Origin: Malania oleifera
Lineage: Eukaryota > Streptophyta > Magnoliopsida > Santalales > Ximeniaceae
DNA length: 64,000 nt
Reading direction: 5' to 3'
Assembly: GCF_029873635.1 (NCBI RefSeq)
Contig: NC_080424.1
Span: forward strand, 675,501 to 739,500
Within the stretch, counting starts at the first letter, position 1; each line of letters begins with the position of its first letter. Positions 1-11,615 of this stretch are shown here, piece by piece. Under the pieces are notes generated by a model, which was not told the DNA's origin, made no database searches, and worked only from the letters and a program-made list of their open reading frames with translations. The translations under genes were made by a program, and so were the position numbers.

Positions 1-830
1 TGTACGATGGAGTAATGATTAGCATTAGGACCATAAGTGAAGAGGTTAAGAAATTTTCAATCACAATAGGTGATATAATGAGGTTCTATGGTGTTTGTTG
101 TTTGCAGATGATATTATTACAATTGATGAAATTAGGAATGGAGTATAATTTAAGTTAGAATTATGAAGACAAATTTAAAAATTTAGAGTTTTTGGAATAA
201 GTAGAAATAAAACAAAATGTATGAAATGTAATTTCAATAGTAGTAAAAGGAATATTAGAGAAAAAGTTAAACTTGATGGTCAAGAAATCAATAACACTAT
301 AGACGTCTATACCTTAGGTATATTATGCAAGTACAAGAAGTAATTGAAGATGTAATGCATACAATTGAAGCAAGTTGGGTAAAATGGAGGAGTGCTTGGA
401 GCGTGTTATGTTATCTTAAAATATTCTTCAAATTGAAATAAAAGTTATATAGGACAAATATAAGATTAACTTTACTATATCAACTAGAATGTTGAGTGAC
501 TAAAAAAACATATCCAAAAAAGTTAAAAGTTGTCGAAATTAGAATGTTCTAGTAGATGAGTGATATAACATTAAAAGATGAATTAAGGAATGAACATTTT
601 CACAATAAATTAGTGACAACTCTTGTTGAAGATAAAATATGGGAGTGATGACTTATATGGTTCGGGCATCTGCAACATAGGCCAAGTAGTGCTGCGCCAG
701 TGAAAAAAAGTGAGTTAGTTACCGAGAGGAATAGTAAAAGATGTAAGAATATACCTATTGTAACTTGGGATGAGATATTAAGGATTAATAATCTTGAATT
801 TATCAGAAAACATTGTCTATAATTATGTAA
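1..830 (+). pseudogene. Decayed LINE (L1-type) reverse transcriptase, C-terminal part
   Basis: Conceptual translation, with frame changes, follows the C-terminal half of a plant LINE ORF2. A start resembling MYDGV..VRT is followed by the reverse-transcriptase active-site motif F-A-D-D at about 107-124. A K-W-R-S-A segment lies near 380, E-C-W-V near 485, W-F-G-H near 657-675 and R-P-S-S-A-P just after it. A deletion before the FADD box and several stops and frameshifts show it is dead. The 5' end runs off the window. Plant L1 elements copy RNA into DNA at nicked target sites; this copy cannot. Confidence 0.75.
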
Positions 831-1485
831 ATTGATTGAAAAATATTCATGTAACCAACTCCAGCTAGTAGTACTTAATGCATGATTTTTTATTGTATAA
901 TAAAAATTATGTATAAGTCAAATGTTTAACTACAAAAGTTAATTTTGGATATTAAATTATTCTACCAATAGGCAGCCAAGATAGTTGAAAATCTTAAAAT
1001 TTGGTTTAGTTTTTAACCAAACGGTTAAAAACCGACACACGAAATAGAAATAGGCAATGTAAATATATGTGTTTTACAATTTGTTCCTTCACTATATAGA
1101 AAAAAAATAAAAACAATATCAAACAAACCCCAATTGACTGGTTTATGTACAAATTTACATGCTATAAAAGTTAACAATTCTGAGGGGGTGCTTGTTTACA
1201 CTAAATAGGCTGTAAATTGAGTCGATTCATCGCATGAACTTATCTTTGGTGGATAAAAGAGCAAAAATACCTAATTCTTGTATATTGACCAACTCAAACC
1301 CCCAAAAAAAATTTAAAAAGGAGAAAAAATTTCTCAAGTGCGAGTAATTAATTAAGAATAAACACGAACTTTGTTCACTAATGACAACAAATATGTTGAG
1401 AAGTCGTAACTAATTAATTATTGGTTGTACCAATTGAATTTTTTTTTTTTTTAATCTTAAAAAAAGTTGTGTACATGTGTAGAGA
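831..1485. other. AT-rich spacer downstream of the galactosyltransferase gene
   Basis: No coding signal is seen. It should contain the 3' untranslated region of the minus-strand galactosyltransferase gene, whose stop codon is at 1486-1488. I could not place the cleavage site. Confidence 0.5.
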
Positions 1486-1658
1486 TTAAAGATTAACATT
1501 CCAAACTGCGTCATCTGCTTCTCCGCAAGAACTATGCACATCTTTCATTCTTTCTACGGATTTGCATACTCCACTACAAGACCAATCGAAGGATGCCACG
1601 CACATGCTCCCTGCCCGTCTCTTTACTTGACAATCTGTGGAATTCATTGTGCGTGATT

Positions 1659-1700
<42 letters not shown>

Positions 1701-4700
1701 GATCAATGAAGATGGTGATGAATAAAACACTGTTTCTATTAATATTAGTATTCAGTATTATAACTACAGTGAGTATTGGGGGTACCTGGAGGGGTGCCGC
1801 AACACATGGAACGGTCGTTGACATGTTCAACATCCAAGCCAATGAACCATGACCCTAAAGAAACATCCTCGTTTGCATATCTATGCAGTATAGCCCTAAT
1901 TCATCCACATATTATTTAATTATTGATATTAGTATGTTAATAATGATAATTTTTTAATAATTCAATATAATTTTGTTGTATGCCACCATTCAATTAATTA
2001 ATTAAAATATATTTAATGTAACATACGAATTGATGGAGATATAAGAAGCAAGGTCCTTGGAGATGGCATAAATTTGACCCGTGGCATGCCTAAAATACTT
2101 GTTCCCTTCTTCTCCAAATTTCCAATACTCTGGTTCGTGATATTTAAGGCCCCTGCAATTTATTTATATACCATTAACTAATTAATTAATTAATTAACCA
2201 AAATAATAATTAATTGATAAATTAGTAATTAAAATTATTGATCAAAGTGGGATATATAGTAAGAATATATTTATATATACATACACGTACTTTTGAGAGA
2301 GAACAGGTCCAGACTTCATGCACCCAATGTAGACTCTAGGTTTTGATCGATAATGCACGAGTGTAGTCATCAACATACCTATATGTGTAGGTGTTTATGT
2401 GTTTTCAATAATCAATATTAAAATGAAGCAAGAGGATGTTAAAGATAGAGATGAAGCAACACACACACACACACAAATATATGTATATATAAAGATATGC
2501 ATAGCAACATAGACAAAAAAAGGCATCACATCACACAATCACTTGAAAAAATCAAATCTTTATTTTGATAGTGTATGTCTCAATATTGCACCCTAAGTTA
2601 CATAGACAACAAATATGAAACAGCGAAAATCAAAAGAGAGAAGAATACAATGAATTTATGTGGTTTGGTAGTCTGCCTACATCCTCGAGCCCTACACAAT
2701 TTTTACCATATCATCAAATGAAAAATGATTTTTTGGGTTTCAACCCTCGTATATATGTCCTATATGAAAAAACTAAAATACCTTTATATGACAACTCAAT
2801 TAGACCATGTCTTGACTCAAACGTAATGTATCGTAACATAGGAGGCAAAGTCTTTTGCACCCCCCGTTAGGGTTGATTTATATAAATAGGAAGGTTTCAT
2901 GCATGGAGGCCCTGAGGGCCCTAGATGCCCCCCTTTCCCTTTACATGAAACCTCTCACTTGTAACAAACATCAAGTGGATACCCCTTCTGAATATTTCAT
3001 AACTTAATAATTTCTACCTTGACAAATATTCACTCTCCTTGAAGCCTTCATATTTGTACCACTATTTGAAGTTGCATATCATTGACTCAATAACTAGTAA
3101 TATAGATTAAGTTCAAACGATGCAAAAACTTCTCCTTATAAGTAACAACCTTTGTCAACATATTAGCTGCATTTTCTTGTATAGCCACCTTAACCGACTA
3201 AACCTCTTTAGTACCTATCAACTCTCGTATCGTGTAATATCTAACTGTAATGTGTTTTGTTTTGACATGATATGCTTGATTCATTTGCCAAGCGAATGAC
3301 ACATTGATTGTCACAAAGAAAATGAATAGTCTACTTGTTTATGTCATGTTCAATTACCAATTCCTTCAACCACATAGCCTTTATTGTATCCTTTGTTACT
3401 ATTATGCACTTTGCTTCATTGATAGATAATGCAACAATTGATTATAACATGGGTTTCCAATAAGTAGGTTCGCCTACTGTAGTGTATATATAACTAGTGG
3501 TGGATCTCCTATCATCTAAATATCTTGCATAATCTACATTAACAGGTTTTTGCACTAAAATGAAATCTTGTCATGTACCAAACTTGATGCCAAAATATAC
3601 AGTGCCTTTCAAGTACCTGAGAACCTACTTCAAAGTGCTCCAATGCTCCTTGCTTGGATTTTCCTCAAAGCTATTCATCATGCTAACTACAAGTGCAAGA
3701 TCTAGACAAGTACAACCATGAAATACATAAAAAAACCCACTGCGTTAGTGTATGGTACCCTTGGCATCTCCTCTACAACCTCCCCTAATTGTAGACATTG
3801 TGTTGAAAATAGTTTTTCAATGAACTGGTAACGGGGCAGACAATGGCTTAGCATTGCTCATGCTAAATCTCTCCAACACCTTCTATACATAAAACTTTTG
3901 AAATACCTTAAGCTTTTGATCTTTCATATCTTTCCATCCACAAATATTTTTTGCAACACCAAGATCCTTCATTTCAAATTCCTTACTCAATAAAATTTTA
4001 AACCATTGACTTAATGGATATTCTTTGCAGCAATCAACATATTAACAACATATAATAGGAGAAAGATAAATGAACCATTGGATAGACTTTTAAAGCAAAC
4101 ATAATAATTATACTCACTGAAGTATATCTGATACTCATCATGTATGAATCAAAGTGTTTGTACCACTGCTTTGGCAATTGCTTCAGATTATATAATGATT
4201 TCCTTAATTTGAAAATATAATTATCCTTCCCAAATTCTTTGAAGCCTTGCGACTACTCAAGATAAATTTGATCATCTAAGTCACCATGAAGAAATGTTAT
4301 TTTAACATTCAACTACTCTAACTTCAATCAAAATGTGTTGCCATGGCTAATGAAACCCAAATGGATTTATGTCAAACAACCAAAAAGAAAACCTAATCAT
4401 AATCTATCCTTTCCCTTTGATAGCACCTTTTTGCCACTAGTAGCCTTGATTATTTCATATCTCTTTTTGAAGTATCATCTTTCCTTCTGAACATCCATTT
4501 GTATCCTACCAACTCCCGAGTATGATTTTATGAAAAGACTCCACCACTTCCATCATAGCTTCCATCCACCGATTTCTCTTTGAACTAGAAGTTGTCTTTA
4601 GAAAGAATATAGATCTCCATTGCCACTAACTAGAGCAAAGGAGGCCATATCCTCATAATCATATCTTTGTGGTGCATAAGTTATGCATTTGGGTTTATCT

Positions 4701-7700
4701 ATAGCTAAACTATGGTTATATGATTGCTACTAGTCATGCTGCTCAATAGATGACACCTTTGGTTACTGGCTTGATAGTTTACCAAGCTCCACCTACACCT
4801 CTAACCTCTTCCAATCAACTTTACTGTCTTGTCCATCTTCTTTGTACCTTAGCATGCATAATTCATTAAATACCACATCTTTACTCGTAAATACCTTTTT
4901 ATCCTCTAGATCCTATAGCTTGAACCTTTTAATCCCCCTTTTCATAACCAATGAAAATGCACCTCTTGGATTTAGAGTTTATTTTGGATTGAGGCTCACT
5001 ATGATTGTGAGCATACGCTAGACAATAAAAAATCCTCAATGTAAAATAGTCAACCTCTTGACCTATCCAAACTTCCTCAACCACTCTACTATCTAGCTTC
5101 ATAAAAGATGACACGTTAATAATATAACCAACTATGTTGACTACATTTGCCCAGAATGTCTTGGGCAATTTTACATGTAGTCTCATACTTCCTAACTTTC
5201 TCAAGCAGGGTTTTGTTCATCATTTTAGCCAATCCATTTTGCTACAGAGTTCGAGGAACGATAACATTGTCTAACAATTTCCTTAGACCTACAAAAGTTT
5301 AAAAATTTATCAAACTTGTACTCCAACCTATTATTTGACTTAAGACACTTCACTGACTTTCCCATCTTTTTTTCAACCTTTGCCTTCCACCACTTGAATT
5401 TTGAGACAACCTCTTACTTTTCCTTCATGAAGTAAACCAAAGCTTTCTAAACCAATCATTAATGAAGCTAACAAAATATTGTGAACATAATCTATTTGCT
5501 TTTCTATGAATACAACTTGAATTTCATTCATCACTATTACCCAAAACGCAATTCCTACAAAAATCAACTTTGCACTCCTTTAGCCCTTTTAACAACTTCC
5601 TCTTATGGAGTTCCATCATATCCCAATCACTTATATGTTCCAAGCACATATGCCAAAGCATAGTGTCAATTGTGTCGATATTAATGAAGGAATTGTTGTA
5701 CTACCCACAATTATATTGGCTATTAGTCAATACATATTGTTATCAACTTGTTTACCCTTAATAACAACCATTGAACCCTTTGAAACCTTTAGGATTCCAC
5801 TTCCTAGAGTTGTTGAAAGTTCATGTAAATTCTTTTTCTAAGTAACCTAACGAAAGTAGGTTGTTCTTCAATTATAGAACATGTTTAACATTTGGTAATG
5901 TTCTAACATTGCTATCAAATATTCTAACTTTCACAACACCAATAGAAATTACGATGCTAGGATGATCATCACAAAAACTACTGACCCATTATCATTTTGC
6001 CTATAAGTATCAAACCACTTACTATATGGACAATAATGAAAGGACAAACTAGTCCAAGTATTTTGAAAAGAACTAATACATGAAGCAACTAGCAAGAACT
6101 CTTCATCGTTTGAACAATCTGCCACTACACTTGTAAAACTATCTGCTTCTCTACTTATACTTCTCCTTGGATCTCCTTCTCCCATGCTCGGTCTTGGCGA
6201 CCAAAGCCTTTGATTCACAGTCGTCTTTGTTAGGTTTCCTTCTAGCGTTGTTTGATTTGAAAACCTTAGAAATCTCTTCATAGCTCAGAGTAGATTTCCA
6301 ATATAGTAGTATCATAGCCAAATGTTTACATGAAGAAAAAAAAAAGAAAAAGAAAACAGTATTAACACTTTATCTTTGTTTTCAATTCTCACATCCGCTT
6401 TGAGCAAATCATTGAAAAATCTGATCGAACTGATTCATATATTGATTCATATCCCCACCTTTGAGCACGGGAAGAAACAATAATGACTTCTTCAAAAGAA
6501 ATTTGTTAGTATTGCTCTTGGACATATATAAGTTCTCCCAATTTTGTCCATAAACCCTTCGCATTTTTCTCCTCCATCGCATTGAATAAGACAGAATCTA
6601 TTAAACAAGATCGGATAGTGTTGAAGGCGATCTATATATTCTAGTTCCATCCAATTATCTTAGTCCATCTTCTCTAATTAATTCCTCTCTTGTTAAAGCC
6701 CTGCAAACCTTCCATTGAACTAAAAGATCGATTAGCCACATTTGACATAAACTAAAGTTCCCTTTGTTAGGACCGGAGGAGCCCATGGGTGGGTTTGATA
6801 CACATGGGTGAACACCAATTTAACCCAAAAGCTCAAGCTAGTTGGATCTTGGGTCCATCCATGTATATAAGCACCCATTATCCACTTTAATTTTCTAATG
6901 TGGGACAAGCTCACAAGTGGAATTCTCAACAATCTTCTCCTCACTTGTGAATTCCTGCTCCCCCTTGAACGGAAACTGTCTCCCTTCTGGGACAATTCTC
7001 CAATAGTTGCTCAAGTGAGCCTTACCACTAGTGTCTTACGTGCCTCATATTGCATTCCACGTGCCTCCAAACCAATCCTACCTCCCACGTCTTGACCCTA
7101 TTCGGATCCATCCGCAGCCTAGATGATCCTTATTGGCCTCAGCCACACACTTGGTCCTACAACTGTTAGCATGTCAGGAGAATTAGCTTCCCGTCTTGAC
7201 TTTTACGATGTCGTTCACCCAGAGTTACGAATCGTCGACTTTGATACCACTTGTTAGGACCGGAGGAGCCCATGGGTGGGCTTGATACACATGGGTGAAC
7301 ACCAATTTGACCCAAAAGCTCAAGTTAATTGGATCTTGGGTCCATCCATGTATATAAGCACCCATTATCCACTTTAATTTTTCAATGTGGGACAAGCTCA
7401 CAAATGAATTCTCAACAATCTCCCCCTCACTTGTGAGCTCCTACTCCCCCTTGAACGGAAACTGTCTCCCTTTTGGGACAATTCTCCAACAGTTGCTCAA
7501 GTGAGCCTTTCCACTGGGGTCTTACGTGCCTCAGATTACATTCCACGTGCCTTCAAACCAATCCTACCTCCCACGTCTTGACCCTATTCGGATCCATCCG
7601 CAGCCTAGACGATCCTTATTGGCCTCAGCCACACACTTGGTCCTCCAACTGTTAGCACGTCAGGAGAATTAGCTTCCCGTCTTGACTTTTACGATGTCGT

Positions 7701-10700
7701 TCACCAAGAGTTACGAACCGTAGGCTCTGATACCACTTGTTATGAACCTGTGAGCATCCAGATCAAAGTGACACCAAGAAATTTACGTGGTTCGGTCAAT
7801 AACAACCTACGTCCATGAAGCACACACCAACTATTCAATAACTCGCCAGAAATGTTACAATTCTCTCTCTCTTCCTCCATTCTTCCTCTTAGCTCTCCTG
7901 AGCTTCTCTGCTCTCTCTCTCTCTGTGCTATATAAAACATCTTCCACAGCCCTCTTTTTATAGGCTTGGAAGTTTAAATGATAATCAATACAAATTGGAA
8001 GTTTAAAACTGAGAGATTAATGGAGAATAATTCCACACGTTTTCTGACTCAGCAACGCGTCATCTCCTGTCTGTCTTCTGGCTCCATCTCTAACAATAAT
8101 TCTTGAGAATTCCACTTGTGAGCTTGTCCCACATTGAAAAATTAAAGTGGATAATGGGTGTTTATATACATGGATGGACCCAAAATCCAATTAGCTTGAG
8201 CTTTTGGGTCAAATTGGTGTTCACCCATGTGTATTAAGCCCACCCATGGGCTCCTCCGGTCCTAACAAGTGGTATCAGAGCCGACGGTTCGTAACTTTGG
8301 GTGAGCGACATCGTAAAAGTCAAGACGGGAAGCTAATTCTCCTGACGTGCTAACAGTTAGAGGACCAAGTGTGTGGCTGAGACCAATAAGGATCATCTAG
8401 GCTGCGGATGGATCTGAATAGGGTCAAGACGTGGGAGGTAGGATTGGTTTGGAGGCATGTGGAATGCAATCTGAGGCACGTAAGATGCTAGTGGTAAGGC
8501 TCACTTGAGCAATTGTTGGAGAATTGTCCCAGAAGGGAGACAGTTTCCATTCAAGGGGGAGCAGGAACTCACAAGTGAGGGGGAGATTGTTGAGAATTCC
8601 ACTTGTGAGCTTGTCCCACATTGGAAAATTAAAGTGGATAATGGGTGCTTATATACATGGATGGACCCAAGATCCAATTAGCTTGAGCTTTTGGGTCAAA
8701 TTGGTGTTCACCCATGTGTATCAAGCCCACCTATGGGCTCCTTCGGTCCTAACAAATGGTATCAGAGCCCGGTTGGAGCAGAAAAGCCAGATCGGAAGTG
8801 ATCCAGAAATTCAGAGCTTTGTCCAATAGATCAAAACTGCGTTTTGAGGCCACCATCACATTCGACTCGCCAAGACGAAGATAAGGGTCTTCGCTAGAGC
8901 TTGAACGGAGTTCAAAAAAGCCTGCACGTGCCCGCACGCGTCTTGTTGGAGCAAGACGCCTCTCCACGCTCCGACGACGCGACGCACCGCATACATCATT
9001 TTTGCCCGAACCACCTCGACCTGACCCGGTCTGCTACCCGGCCAGACCCAAAAAAACTCTAAGATCCGGGTGAACCCGAGATCCAATCCACGAACCGGAT
9101 CCGACTTGCCACTTAGAACCGGCCACGTCAGCAGAAGAGTGCCACGTTAGCCAGTGGGCCCACTGCCACGTCAGCAGCACGTTGCAGTGCCACGTTAGCG
9201 CCACGTCAGCAGTTTGACTAAAAACTTTGACTGAGCTTTTCGGAGTCGTTTTGGGTCCGTTTTTTGAGCGACTCGAACCATTTCTAAAGTTTTCGATCGT
9301 TCCGGATCCAACCGTACTATCCATTTGAGCTAATTCCATCTCTAGATTAGCAAATTGAGATGTCAAATGAAAAGAGCTCAAAAATCAAAATGTTCAATAG
9401 AAACAATTTCGGTTTCTGGAAAATGCAGATAGAAGACTATTTGTTTGGGAAGGAATTGCACTTACCGTTAAAGGGTAAGCCAACATCCATGAACGAGGAT
9501 GAGTGGGAGTTGCTTGATTGAAAAGCCCTCAAAGCCATCAAAATGACGTTGTCAAAATCTGTGGCGTTCAATATCAAGCATATAACATCCACCAAGTCTT
9601 TAATGGATGCGCTCTCTAATATGTACAAGCAGCCTTCAGCCACAAACAAGGTACATTTCATGAAAATACTATTTAAGATGAGCATGTCTACAAATGAGAG
9701 TTTCAGCAGACATCTGAATAACTTCAAAGAGTTGTCTGATCAACTCACCTCAGTCGGGATAACGTTTGATAATGAGATTCGGACTCTACTGATTCTCAGT
9801 TAGTTGCCTGAAAATTGAAATGGTGCCGTCACTGCCATCAATAGCTCCGTAGGAAAATCGAAACTTGTATACGATAAGGTTGTCAGCATGATTTTGACGG
9901 AGGAAATTAGAATGTAGCCGAACCATAGCCTTGAACATGGAGAGTCAAGGCAAAGGAAATAGGCATGGATGATCAAACACCGAGGCAGATCTAGGCCCAG
10001 ACGGTCTGAATCCAGAAATCCCATAGGTACTCAGGACATAGGTTCCCAGAGCACTAAAGTTATTGAGTGCTGGAACTGTGGTAAGACTGGTCATTACAGG
10101 AACCAGTGCAGGAGTCAGAAGAAAGAATTCGAGATGAGGGCAAAGACAGAAGCAAATATTGCTTCCGAGAATGATGAGATGTTGATTTGCTTTTCAGAGA
10201 GTAAACAGGAGTCTTGGGTCTTTGACTCCGGAGCCTCATTTCATGCCACATGCTTCAGAGATTGCCTAGAGGAGTACACACCAGGTAATTTTGGTAAGGT
10301 GTACTTTGGCAACGATCAACCTTGCGACGTAATTGACAAGGGAATTGTGAAGATCAGTATAAACGGGTCAGTATGGAAGCTAAAGGATGTCAGGTATGTT
10401 CCAAACCTGAGAAAGAATTTGATCTCAGTTGGTCAGCTGGCAGATGAGGGATACACGATGAAATTCATTGGCGATGAATGGAAAGTCTCAAAGGGTGTAC
10501 TAACGATTGCGCGAGGTAAGAAAAGAGGAACATTTTTTCTAACCTCCAATGCCTCCATGTCTATTTCGGTTGCTGTAGGAAATGACGACAGCAACATGTG
10601 GAACCAACGACTTGGTCACATAAGCGAGAAGGAACTCAAGGTGATACACTCAAAGGAAAAATTGAGTGGTCTACAATCAGTGCAGATTGACATGTGTGAG

Positions 10701-11562
10701 GATTGTATAGTCGAAAAATAGAAGAGGGTTAGTTTTCAGATAAACACCCATGCCCCAAAGAAGAAGGGACTAGAACTGGTCCACTCAGAATGTGTTGGGA
10801 CACATCAACAGAATACCGAGAATCCTCAGGTGGAGGAACCAGTGGAGCAGATTGTCACACCACCATCTCCTACTCCAGCTTCGGAACTTAGGAAAGCTAC
10901 TCGGTCACATATACCAGACATAAGGTATATTGATTACTTACTTCCTACAGATGGAGGAGAGCCCGAATACAATGATAAAGCATGTCAAGTGGCAGATACG
11001 AGCAAGTGGGAGCTTGCGATGAAGGATGAGATGAAGTCCTTCACCTCCAACAAAACGTGGAAGTTGTCCAAAGGCCTTCACAACAAGTGGGTGTACAGAA
11101 TCGAAAAGAAGCATGACGGCTCCAGAAGGTACAAGTCTCAGTTGGTAGTCAAATGCTTTAAGCAGAAGGAAGGGATTGACTACACCGGAATTTTTACACC
11201 AGTTGTGAAGATGACAGCCATCAGATTAGTTCGCAAAAATCGAGCAGATAGGAAGGTGGCGACTACAGAGAAGCTGAAGTTGTGTTCAATTTCAGTTGGT
11301 CTTCATGCTTGAAGACATATTTTGAGCACATCATTTATTCAGGATACTGGTTGAGGAGATATTTCTATCTCCAAGTGGGAGATTGTTAGAGATGGAGCCA
11401 GAAGACAGCCATGAGATGACGCGTTGCTGAGTCAGAAAACGTGTGGAATTATTCTCCATTAATCTCTCAGTTTTAAACTTCCAAGCCTATAAAAAGAGGG
11501 CTGTGGAAGATGTTTTATATAGCACAGAGAGAGTGCAGAGAAGCTCAAGAGAGTTGAGAGGA

Positions 11563-11615
<53 letters not shown>

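Noticed and set aside
850-1140. Assigning a 3' end for the LINE with a target duplication
   Set aside because: No poly-A tail or matching flank could be paired, because the left flank lies outside the window.
8757-8770. TGGTATCAGAGCC sequences as tRNA genes
   Set aside because: They are 13-base primer sites complementary to the end of tRNA-Met next to LTRs. No cloverleaf surrounds them.
6732-8829. Reading frames beginning [18 protein letters not shown] on both strands
   Set aside because: They are the same stretch of TRIM interior read in inverted copies. They have no start context or protein family and extend across LTRs.
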